DNA of 6,075 nucleotides, taken from Puniceicoccales bacterium (GTDB lineage: Bacteria > Verrucomicrobiota > Verrucomicrobiia > Opitutales > LL51). Position numbers and translations under genes: made by a program. The stretch covers positions 1-6,075 of the forward strand of contig JAITJQ010000091.1 in assembly GCA_031278845.1 (NCBI GenBank), written 5' to 3'. The notes beneath the pieces are model-generated. The model saw only the letters and a list, made by a program, of their open reading frames with translations. It did no database searches and had not been told where the DNA came from. Shown here piece after piece: positions 1 to 5,504 of the stretch (the first letter of the stretch is position 1; every line of letters starts with the position of its first letter).

Positions 1-43
1 AAAGAAAAAAAGAAAAAAAGAATCCAGGGGATCCATCCCTTGG
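1..43 (-). terminator. Probable intrinsic terminator for the hldD-ligA transcript
   Basis: On the minus strand, downstream of ligA, positions 43-24 form CCAAGGGAT / ATCCCCTGG (one A-C mismatch, two-base loop). A few bases later, positions 20-1 read as a long pyrimidine tract, CTTTTTTTCTTTTTTTCTTT. A GC-rich hairpin followed by a U-rich run is the standard layout of a Rho-independent terminator. The T-run is interrupted by single C residues, and the hairpin lies about 190 nt beyond the ligA stop, after several other hairpins. The half-hairpin word at 24-39 also occurs inverted at 5434-5449, so the terminator stem may have been contributed by the repeat element. Confidence 0.5.
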
Positions 44-50
44 ACCTGGG

Positions 51-95
51 TTAGCGGTTTGATCCAGTGGCGTCGCCACTGGATCAAACCGCTAA
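51..95. repeat. 45-bp near-perfect palindrome (21-bp arms, GTC loop)
   Basis: Positions 51-71 are the exact reverse complement of 75-95, with only GTC (72-74) unpaired; counted as DNA, the arms are 22 bp around a single T. There is no mismatch. Arms begin TTAGCGGTTTGATCCAG. Unlike the other hairpins it is only moderately GC-rich, and it has no counterpart in the other spacers of this window, so it looks like an extra module inserted between the two shared modules that flank it. A perfect palindrome this long could extrude as a cruciform or fold strongly in RNA. Confidence 0.9.
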
Positions 96-111
96 GCAAA
101 AAAGACCCTAA

Positions 112-148
112 CGGCCGAGCCCGGCGCAGAATGCGCCGGGCTCGGCCG
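112..148. repeat. 17-bp GC-rich hairpin, GAA loop (copy 1 of shared module)
   Basis: Left arm CGGCCGAGCCCGGCGCA (112-128), loop GAA (129-131), and a perfect complementary right arm (132-148). Fifteen of the 17 bases in each arm are G or C. The same hairpin occurs inverted at 5354-5394. The two copies differ in one stem position, which is C-G here and A-T there, so pairing is kept. Too long and too GC-rich to be a simple terminator, and no T-run follows on either strand. Confidence 0.92.
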
Positions 149-159
149 CCGAAGGTGGT

Positions 160-180
160 CAAGGAGTCTACGACTCCTTG
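160..180. repeat. 9-bp hairpin, TAC loop
   Basis: CAAGGAGTC (160-168), loop TAC (169-171), and perfect complement GACTCCTTG (172-180). It shares the CAAGG...CCTTG outer bases with the small arm at 3369-3383 and the TAC loop with the arm at 3341-3367 in the hldD spacer. This indicates common building rules across spacers even where the arms are not the same sequence. Confidence 0.85.
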
Positions 181-188
181 CGGGGGGT

Positions 189-229
189 CCAGGGGGGCGA
201 AGCCCCCCCCGGGTTAACCGGCCCCCTGG
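189..229. repeat. G/C-tract hairpin with competing outer stem, abutting ligA stop
   Basis: GGGGGGC (192-198), loop GAA (199-201), GCCCCCC (202-208) is a perfect 7-bp hairpin. An alternative 8-bp pairing joins CCAGGGGG (189-196) with CCCCCTGG (222-229), enclosing the 8-bp palindrome GGTTAACC (212-219). The two pairings use the same G-run and so exclude each other. The inner hairpin recurs inverted at 5302-5318 with the same stem and a one-base different loop. The right end lies directly beside the ligA stop codon at 230-232. Confidence 0.8.
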
Positions 230-2227
230 TTAGCCCAACTTCTCGACGAAATCACTCTCGGTCCAGACGGAGATATTTTTTTTTCGGGCGACATCCAATT
301 TTTGTCCTGCGTCGGAACCGGCGATGAGGACATCGACGCCTGCGGACAAGGTATTGGCAACGGAGCCGCCATTTTTTTCGATCAGTGCTTTTGCCTGAGT
401 GCGCGTAAATTGTTGCAGAGTTCCGGTGAGGGCGAATATTTTGTGATTAAAGTTGGGATTATGCCGGACGGAAATTTCTTCAAATTCGAAGCCAATTTTC
501 TGGAATTGCTGGAGTAAATCTAAATTTTTGGGATCACAAAAATAGTCAAAGATGCCCTGAGCAACCTTTTGGCCAATCCCACGGATATGTCCCAAATCTT
601 CCATGGAAGCCGAAACTAATGCATCCCAATGGTGGAAATAATTCGCTAAATCTTTGGCCATTTTTTCACCAATCGATGGGATACCTAGTCCATTGATGAA
701 TCGCCAAAGTTCCGTTTTTTTACTGTGCTCAATATTTGAGAGCAGGCGATTTACCGATTTATCGCCAAAATTTCCCAAGAAGTATAAATCTTCTTTTTTA
801 AGTGTATAGATATCTGCGGAGGTTTTTATTCGTCCAATTTCGACCAATTTGCGCACGACCGCCTCCCCCAAACCGTCGATATCCATGGCTGTTTTGGAAG
901 CAAAATAAATGATTTTTTGAATTATTTGTTCCGGACAGTCCGCATTTGGACAGCGCCAAGCCACCTCTGCGGGTAAGCGGATAAGCCGTACGCAGCAGCA
1001 GGGACAATCCGTGGGGAAAACTAATTTTTCCAGGCCACTTTCGGGGCGATTTTCCAACTTGACACCCACAATGGCCGGAATAATTTCGCCCGATTTTTCG
1101 ACGATAACCGTATCGCCAATGCGAATGTCCTTTTTCGCGATATCATCGGCGTTATGGAGAGTCGCTCGCGCCACACAGGATCCCGATAAATTCACGGGAT
1201 CTAACTCCGCAACTGGTGTAATGACACCGGTCCGTCCTACCTGAAATGTAACATTTCGTAAAATTGTTTCTCCGCATTCGGGCTCAAATTTGTAGGCAAA
1301 TGCCCACCGCGGAGCCTTCGCAGTTGCCCCCAGCTGTTCCTGCAGGGTACGGTCATTCACCTTAAATACAACGCCATCGGTCGTGTATGGCAACCGCTTG
1401 CACGCTCCATCGAGTTCTCGGATAATGTCAGCAATACCATTTAAATTCACTACAACATGGTAATAAGTTTGCGAAACGAAGCCTCGTTTTCGTAAAAAAG
1501 GATAGATCTCATTCTGTTTTTCTAAATCATTACCCATTCCGATCCCGTAGAGCAAAATTTTCAAGTGCCGCGATCGAACCGTCTCGCTATCCATCAATTT
1601 TAGCGTTCCCGATGCCAAATTCCGCGCATTGGCAAATGCTACCTCCCCCATCTGGATACGCTCGGCGTTAATTTTCCGAAAAATCTCACAATCCATATAC
1701 ACTTCACCGCGAATTTCGATCAAATCGGGAACATGTTCAATGTATAGCGGTAAGCCGACAATTGTTTTTACATTATCGGTCACATCATCCCCCTCAATAC
1801 CATTCCCGCGCGTCAACGCGTACTGCAGTTGACCCTTTTCGTAAACTAAATTGACCGCAAGTCCATCGACCTTCGGCTCAATGACATATTCGATGTCCCT
1901 TTCGATCGCTAATAACTTGCGAATGCGTGCGTCAAAGTCAAAGACATCGTCCAAATTGTATGTATTTTCTAAACTGAGCATCGGTGTATAGTGCTTGCGC
2001 GTTAGTAAATTTCCACCGCGGTCATCGCCAACACTACTCCCTGTCACCATTTCGGGTAACAGCGATTCCAAATGCAACAATTCGTTCTTTAAACAATCAT
2101 ACTCGAAATCCGAAATCTCAGGCTGCGAATCTTTGTAGTATAGGCGATCATGACGCTCGATTGCTACACGTAGTTGCAAAATTTTTTTCTGAATTTTCTT
2201 CTTCTCCTTCGAAGTCAGCACAGCCAT
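230..2227 (-). CDS. ligA: NAD+-dependent DNA ligase LigA
   Basis: Seals nicks in DNA during replication and repair, using NAD+ to form a ligase-AMP intermediate. The 665-aa product is the usual length and has every domain in order. Domain Ia (about 1-70) carries the NMN-site pattern 'HDRLYYKDSQPEISDFEYD'. The adenylation domain has the catalytic lysine K119 in 'EPKVDGLA', followed by 'TRGNGIEGDDVT', 'EIRGEVYM' and 'DGVVFKV'. An OB fold follows ('VGRTGVITPVAEL'), then a four-cysteine zinc finger (C408, C411, C426, C431). Helix-hairpin-helix repeats come next ('GLGIPSIGEKMAKDLA', 'IRGIGQKVAQGI'), and a C-terminal BRCT domain from about 590 ('FALTGTLQQFTRTQAKALIEKNGG'). The ATG start is supported by GAGGAG three nt upstream. 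It lies 8 nt after hldD, so the two are very likely co-transcribed. The stop TAA is followed immediately by a palindromic repeat array. No key residue appears missing. Confidence 0.97.
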   Translation of the reverse strand: MAVLTSKEKKKIQKKILQLRVAIERHDRLYYKDSQPEISDFEYDCLKNELLHLESLLPEMVTGSSVGDDRGGNLLTRKHYTPMLSLENTYNLDDVFDFDARIRKLLAIERDIEYVIEPKVDGLAVNLVYEKGQLQYALTRGNGIEGDDVTDNVKTIVGLPLYIEHVPDLIEIRGEVYMDCEIFRKINAERIQMGEVAFANARNLASGTLKLMDSETVRSRHLKILLYGIGMGNDLEKQNEIYPFLRKRGFVSQTYYHVVVNLNGIADIIRELDGACKRLPYTTDGVVFKVNDRTLQEQLGATAKAPRWAFAYKFEPECGETILRNVTFQVGRTGVITPVAELDPVNLSGSCVARATLHNADDIAKKDIRIGDTVIVEKSGEIIPAIVGVKLENRPESGLEKLVFPTDCPCCCVRLIRLPAEVAWRCPNADCPEQIIQKIIYFASKTAMDIDGLGEAVVRKLVEIGRIKTSADIYTLKKEDLYFLGNFGDKSVNRLLSNIEHSKKTELWRFINGLGIPSIGEKMAKDLANYFHHWDALVSASMEDLGHIRGIGQKVAQGIFDYFCDPKNLDLLQQFQKIGFEFEEISVRHNPNFNHKIFALTGTLQQFTRTQAKALIEKNGGSVANTLSAGVDVLIAGSDAGQKLDVARKKNISVWTESDFVEKLG

Positions 2228-2230
2228 AAT

Positions 2231-2236
2231 CTCCTC
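2231..2236 (-). promoter_or_regulatory. ligA ribosome binding site overlapping hldD stop
   Basis: On the minus strand GAGGAG (2236-2231) sits three nt before the ligA ATG (2227). Its first base is the last base of the hldD TAG stop (2238-2236). This arrangement favours translational coupling of ligA to hldD and confirms the ligA start. Confidence 0.7.
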
Positions 2237-3237
2237 TACGCCCCCAGACGCTTTCCCGGCATGAGATAGTTCGTAACATAATCCATTACCGCCTCTCGCA
2301 ACGGCGTTAATGGTCGTTCGTAGCCGATTGCACGTAGCTTTTTAATGGAACCACAGGTGGAATATTGGTATCTTGCCCGCAAATTTTCCGGCATCTCGAT
2401 GAATTCAATGCGGTGTGGCCTACCCAAAACTTCAAAAATTGGCTTCACGAGATCAATCCAGGTACTCGCCACACCAGAACCTAAATTGTAAATGCCCGCT
2501 GTCCCATGACCTTCAACCGTTTCCGGAACGTTGCCCAGAAAAATAGTCATGTCCGCCGCATCCTTCACATATAAAAAATCGCGCTCCTGATAACCATCGG
2601 CATATTGAGGATGGTAACTCTTAAATAACTGTACCTTGCCTATTTCCAAAATCTGCCGGTAAGCCCGCGCAACCATGCTGATCATGGAACCCTTGTGATC
2701 CTCGTTTGGCCCAAATACATTGAAATACTTCATGCCATATAACGCCATGCCCCGCGAATGGGCGTAAAGGTCAAATAATTGCTTCGAATAGGCATACATA
2801 TTGAGCGGCCGTAGCTTCTCCACAGGAATCCCGTCGTCGTCCATCCCATTCGAACCATCCCCGTAGGTCGCCGCAGATGAGGCGTACACAAATCGAATTC
2901 CATGGCTAACGGCGTGTTGGGCGAGATCTTTCGTAAATTCAAAGTTGTTCTTCATCAAAAATCGACCGTCGGTCTCCATCGTGTCCGCACAGGCCCCAAG
3001 ATGAAAAATCGTCTTCAAATCATTCCCCTCCGGACCTCCCAAATAGGTAAAAAGATCATCCGCATCAACATAATCGCTGAAACGTAGGGGGACCAGATTT
3101 TTATAGCGGTCGTCCTCCGATAGCCGCTCACAAATGATGATGTTTTCTAACCCTATTCGATTGAGTGCCCATACCACTGCACTGCCAATTAATCCAGCAC
3201 CACCGGTTACTAATATCTTTCCTTCGGATAATCGCAT
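2236..3237 (-). CDS. hldD: ADP-L-glycero-D-manno-heptose 6-epimerase (HldD/RfaD)
   Basis: Cytoplasmic enzyme that inverts C6 of ADP-D-glycero-D-manno-heptose, the last step in making the heptose donor for the LPS inner core. The 333-aa product is an extended SDR protein. It has the N-terminal nucleotide-binding motif GGAGLIGS (12-19), 'YASSAATYG' (118-126) with the active-site serine region, and the YxxxK pair Y148/K152 in 'MYAYSKQ'. It also has 'KYFNVFGPNEDHKGSM' (170-185), the HldD hallmark that holds the second conserved lysine (K182), and 'RDFLYVKDAADM' (219-230). I chose the start at 3237: AAGGAG at 3250-3245 lies 7 nt upstream, and the family motif begins a few residues later. An ATG one codon upstream (3240) is an alternative with 4-nt spacing. 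A longer frame to 3279 adds 14 residues unlike the family and would contain the ribosome site. Upstream lies a cloverleaf repeat, then the exporter. Other NDP-sugar epimerases are the only serious alternative, made unlikely by the HKGSM motif. Confidence 0.93.
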   Translation of the reverse strand: MRLSEGKILVTGGAGLIGSAVVWALNRIGLENIIICERLSEDDRYKNLVPLRFSDYVDADDLFTYLGGPEGNDLKTIFHLGACADTMETDGRFLMKNNFEFTKDLAQHAVSHGIRFVYASSAATYGDGSNGMDDDGIPVEKLRPLNMYAYSKQLFDLYAHSRGMALYGMKYFNVFGPNEDHKGSMISMVARAYRQILEIGKVQLFKSYHPQYADGYQERDFLYVKDAADMTIFLGNVPETVEGHGTAGIYNLGSGVASTWIDLVKPIFEVLGRPHRIEFIEMPENLRARYQYSTCGSIKKLRAIGYERPLTPLREAVMDYVTNYLMPGKRLGA

Positions 3238-3244
3238 CATTCTA

Positions 3245-3250
3245 CTCCTT
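3245..3250 (-). promoter_or_regulatory. hldD ribosome binding site
   Basis: AAGGAG on the minus strand (3250-3245), four nt before the ATG at 3240 and seven before the ATG at 3237. The 7-nt spacing favours 3237, and the site rules out a start at 3279. It is the clearest Shine-Dalgarno sequence in the window. Confidence 0.75.
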
Positions 3251-3308
3251 CTTGTTATCCCCCTTCCCATCTTGGGCAAATAGTTTTTGGCTATCCCTAT
3301 TCCTAATG

Positions 3309-3399
3309 GTTGGGGGGCAAAAGCGCGCGGATATCCGCGCGGAGCCTGGGACTACGTCCCAGGCTCCACAAGGCAACGCCTTGGCTTTTGCCCCCCAAC
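3309..3399. repeat. 91-nt four-armed (cloverleaf) inverted-repeat element
   Basis: A 16-bp perfect outer stem, GTTGGGGGGCAAAAGC (3309-3324) with its complement at 3384-3399, encloses three hairpins laid end to end. The first is the 16-nt palindrome GCGCGGATATCCGCGC (3325-3340). The second is a 12-bp hairpin with loop TAC (3341-3367; arms GGAGCCTGGGAC and complement). The third is a 6-bp hairpin CAAGGC / GCCTTG with loop AAC (3369-3383). Only A3368 is unpaired at the junction, and no stem has a mismatch. It lies between the exporter stop (3447) and the hldD ribosome site, so it would be in any mRNA joining the two. It lacks the T-loop and anticodon-arm features of a tRNA, and no T-run follows on either strand. 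The rest of this spacer (3238-3308 and 3400-3446) is unstructured and AT-richer; I see no convincing promoter there. Confidence 0.88.
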
Positions 3400-3446
3400 A
3401 TCCCTAACCTTCTAATAAAATCCCACACACCTCAACTCTTTTTTTT

Positions 3447-5219
3447 CTAGGCCTTTTTCAGCTGTTGTTTTTCATACAGGCTGCGATAAAGGGTATTCTC
3501 GGCGAGCAAGCTTTCGTGGGGCCCGCGTTCAACGATTGCTCCATCATCAAAAACCAGCACCTCATCCACAATGGACATCATACTGAAGCGGTGGGAAATC
3601 ATGATTACGGTTTTATTTTGGGCAATCGTTTTAACGACCTTATAAATTGCCCGTTGGCTTTCCGAATCGAGTGACGATGTAACTTCATCGAAAATTAAAA
3701 TGGGACAATTTCGTAAAAACACGCGAGCGAGGGCGATCCGTTGCCGTTGTCCTCCGCTTAAACAATTTCCCGATTCGCCGATCACCGTATCGTAACCATT
3801 GGGCATTTGTGTGATAAAATCATGGGCACAGGCCATCTGTGCGGCTCGTACGACTTCATTTCGGGAGGCATCAGGTCTTCCCCAAATAATATTATTAAAG
3901 ACCGTATCATTAATGAGTGCAGGATCCTGGGGAACGTAGCCGATATTGCGTCGCAAATCGTGTTTAACCATTTCGCGCAAATTGATTCCATCGATTAGGA
4001 TATTGCCCTGATCGGGATCGTAAAAGCGCAGGATCATATTGACGAACGTCGATTTACCGGCTCCACTACCGCCGACGAGGGCGTAAGTTTTACCGTGGTT
4101 CATCGTAACACTGACTTCTCGGAGGACATTGCGGCCGAACGTATAGGCAAAGGAAACATTTTGGAACTGAATATCGCCCTTTAACTTTTCGACATAGATC
4201 GGATTTTCGGGATTCACAATTTTTTCCGGTTCATTTAAAATGGCCTCAATACGATCGACAGCCGCCATACTCGTCTGAATTTTATTACTGATATCGCCCA
4301 GACGTTTGATCGCATCGTAACTGAAATAGAGTGCCGTCGCGAGGGACATAAAAATTTCCAATTTCAATCCACGCTTATAGGCGTAAAACATGGTAAATCC
4401 AACGCCCGCCGCCGATAAAACTTCCACAATTGGCGAAATGACGAGCTGGTATTTAACCACCTTCAGGAAAGCATCGGAAAACGCATGGCAAGCGGTTTGG
4501 TAACGCATAATTTCCTGATCTTCCAAACCAAACGCACGCACCTCCTTAATGGCCGATAGATTATGATTCAATTTATCGATAATCGCAGCCGTACGCCCTT
4601 GCATTTGCCCTGATCTTTGTCGTAGGCGCTGACCAACCCTTCGGATAGGGAAAATAAACAAGGGTAAAGCCGTCAGAAACAGTAGTAAGACGAACAACTC
4701 GGATTGGCTAATGCAGAGGTAAGTCAAATAGCCTATTGCTCCGATGAGCACCATCATTCGGGTGATGGCATCGTTTGAAATATCAACCAAGTTGGTTTGA
4801 ATAATGGTACTCGCATTGATCGACCGCGAAATGAGTTCCGAAGGGGGATAATCATTAAAAAACCCCAGGTGTAGTCGCTGAATTTTTTTAAAGATCATCA
4901 CGCGCAAACCTTCGATAATATGTTGGCCACAGGCGGCGAAATAGTAGGAGCTCAAAAAGCCCGATAGGCCACGGATGAGCATGACGAGCACGGGTAACAG
5001 CACGATACCACTCAGCATCATTGCGGAAATTTCCTTACCACTAAAGAGCATACCCGAAGCGTACTTCAGAATCATTGGAATACCGAAGCCACTCGATAGG
5101 CCATAGATGATGCCATTTACGATTGCGATCGAGACCTCGCTCTTTGCATTTTTCAAAAAGCAGAGGTAATTCAATAAATTTCGCACTCCCAGCTCGCGCA
5201 TGGGCAAAAGCATGTACAA
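3447..5219 (-). CDS. MsbA-type ABC exporter half-transporter (membrane domain fused to ATPase)
   Basis: Inner-membrane ATP-driven exporter subunit that should act as a homodimer. The 590-aa length is typical. About six hydrophobic segments (near 30-50, 66-90, 153-171, 174-192, 260-282, 286-305) make the membrane domain. An intact nucleotide-binding domain follows from about 348: Walker A GGSGAGKST (383-391), Q-loop Q431 in 'YVPQDP', signature LSGGQRQR (487-494), Walker B 'ILIFDE' ending D511/E512, D-loop 'SSLD' and switch histidine H543. The walker B tail reads DEVTSSLD rather than the common DEATSALD, a mild change. Substrate cannot be read from sequence: lipid A-core flipping is attractive because hldD follows, but lipid, peptide or drug export by the same family is equally possible. 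No clear ribosome site precedes the ATG at 5219; in-frame ATGs at 5213 and 5201 are alternatives, and the last would still leave the first membrane helix whole. Confidence 0.9.
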   Translation of the reverse strand: MYMLLPMRELGVRNLLNYLCFLKNAKSEVSIAIVNGIIYGLSSGFGIPMILKYASGMLFSGKEISAMMLSGIVLLPVLVMLIRGLSGFLSSYYFAACGQHIIEGLRVMIFKKIQRLHLGFFNDYPPSELISRSINASTIIQTNLVDISNDAITRMMVLIGAIGYLTYLCISQSELFVLLLFLTALPLFIFPIRRVGQRLRQRSGQMQGRTAAIIDKLNHNLSAIKEVRAFGLEDQEIMRYQTACHAFSDAFLKVVKYQLVISPIVEVLSAAGVGFTMFYAYKRGLKLEIFMSLATALYFSYDAIKRLGDISNKIQTSMAAVDRIEAILNEPEKIVNPENPIYVEKLKGDIQFQNVSFAYTFGRNVLREVSVTMNHGKTYALVGGSGAGKSTFVNMILRFYDPDQGNILIDGINLREMVKHDLRRNIGYVPQDPALINDTVFNNIIWGRPDASRNEVVRAAQMACAHDFITQMPNGYDTVIGESGNCLSGGQRQRIALARVFLRNCPILIFDEVTSSLDSESQRAIYKVVKTIAQNKTVIMISHRFSMMSIVDEVLVFDDGAIVERGPHESLLAENTLYRSLYEKQQLKKA

Positions 5220-5272
5220 TTTTCAAAATCTTCAAATACTAAAACAATGTATAAAAAAATACTTCTGGAACT
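5220..5272 (-). promoter_or_regulatory. AT-rich leader, possible promoter region of the ABC exporter
   Basis: The 50 or so bases before the exporter start are conspicuously AT-rich between GC-rich repeat and gene. On the minus strand they include TTTTTTTATACATTG and TTGTTT followed 17 nt later by GAAAAT, which would be weak -35/-10 matches. A promoter is expected here because a hairpin array separates this gene from the one upstream, but no hexamer pair is convincing. Confidence 0.3.
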
Positions 5273-5301
5273 CCGGCTGCCCAGAGGACTACGATTGCCC
5301 A

Positions 5302-5340
5302 GGGGGGCTCCGCCCCCCCCCGCAAGGGGGCATAGCCTCC
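5302..5340. repeat. Two adjacent triloop hairpins with a shared C-tract
   Basis: GGGGGGC (5302-5308), loop TCC, GCCCCCC (5312-5318) is a perfect 7-bp hairpin. GGGGGC (5326-5331), loop ATA, GCCTCC (5335-5340) is a 6-bp hairpin with one G-T pair. The nine-C run 5313-5321 could alternatively pair with the GGGGG at 5326-5330 across GCAA, so the two folds compete. The first hairpin is the inverted counterpart of 192-208: same stem, with its loop read as GGA on the minus strand against GAA there. Confidence 0.78.
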
Positions 5341-5353
5341 ATGACCTCGTCTT

Positions 5354-5394
5354 TGCGGCCGAGCCAGGCGCATTCTGCGCCTGGCTCGGCCGCA
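5354..5394. repeat. 19-bp GC-rich hairpin, TTC loop (copy 2 of shared module, inverted)
   Basis: Left arm TGCGGCCGAGCCAGGCGCA (5354-5372), loop TTC (5373-5375), and a perfect complement at 5376-5394. On the minus strand the loop is GAA, identical to the copy at 112-148. Over the 17 core base pairs the copies differ only where C-G is replaced by A-T. This copy carries two extra outer base pairs. Confidence 0.92.
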
Positions 5395-5454
5395 GGATCA
5401 AGAATAAACCCTCTGACTTTTTTTAGTGGCCCGGGGATGGATCCCCTGGCGAGA

Positions 5455-5479
5455 GTCCAGAGGGCAGCGCCCTTCGGAC
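5455..5479. repeat. 11-position imperfect hairpin, AGC loop
   Basis: GTCCAGAGGGC (5455-5465), loop AGC (5466-5468), GCCCTTCGGAC (5469-5479). Nine Watson-Crick pairs, one G-T and one A-C mismatch. It lies between the two copies of the GATCCCCTGGC direct repeat and again closes on three bases, in keeping with the other hairpins. Confidence 0.7.
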
Positions 5480-5504
5480 AGCGATCCCCTGGCTAAAATT
5501 CGAT

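Larger units (their letters stand above)
24..229. repeat. Composite palindromic repeat array downstream of ligA
   Basis: This gene-free spacer is a chain of hairpins: 24-43, 51-95, 112-148, 160-180 and 192-208, with a further outer pairing of CCAGGGGG (189-196) to CCCCCTGG (222-229). It is visibly much more GC-rich than the neighbouring genes. Three of its modules recur, in the same order but on the opposite strand, in the array at 5302-5493: the word CCAGGGGATCCATCCC, the 17-bp GGCCGAGCC hairpin, and CCTTGCGGGGGG followed by a GGGGGGC/GCCCCCC hairpin. The last base of the array touches the ligA stop codon. No open reading frame with protein-like character crosses it. I infer a non-coding, non-autonomous repeat element; I do not recognise a named family. 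Confidence 0.8.
5302..5493. repeat. Composite palindromic repeat array between the solute-binding gene and exporter
   Basis: This spacer holds hairpins at 5302-5318, 5326-5340, 5354-5394 and 5455-5479, plus the quasi-palindrome GGGGATGGATCCCC (5433-5446) and an 11-bp direct repeat GATCCCCTGGC (5440-5450 and 5483-5493). Read on the minus strand it presents the shared modules in the same order as the array at 24-229: CCAGGGGATCCATCCC, the GGCCGAGCC hairpin, then CCTTGCGGGGGG and a G6C hairpin. The stretch 5395-5430 between modules is AT-rich and unstructured. It begins 11 nt after the solute-binding stop codon. No protein-like reading frame is present. Confidence 0.8.

Noticed and set aside
182..213. 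G-quadruplex
   Set aside because: Only two long G-runs and one short run lie in line, and they are better explained as hairpin arms with the neighbouring C-runs.
24..229. CRISPR array
   Set aside because: Repeats are not direct, regular or equal in length, and there are no spacers of constant size; the units are inverted repeats.
302..2229. Several 60-80-residue plus-strand frames within ligA
   Set aside because: They lie antisense to a fully conserved gene, have no ribosome sites and show no recognisable domains.
3238..3279. 14-residue N-terminal extension of HldD (start at 3279)
   Set aside because: The extension is unlike the family, and the strong AAGGAG site would lie inside it. The ATG at 3237 has ideal spacing.
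3309..3399. tRNA or tmRNA, because of the cloverleaf shape
   Set aside because: The closing stem is 16 bp, the arms have 3-base loops or none, and there is no T-loop consensus, anticodon loop or CCA-type end.
5171..5496. Overlapping open frames on both strands across the array, each translating the GC hairpin as RPSQA..APGSAA
   Set aside because: The near-identical peptide on both strands is simply the palindrome read twice. The frames run into the exporter start region and lack a ribosome site and any recognisable domain.
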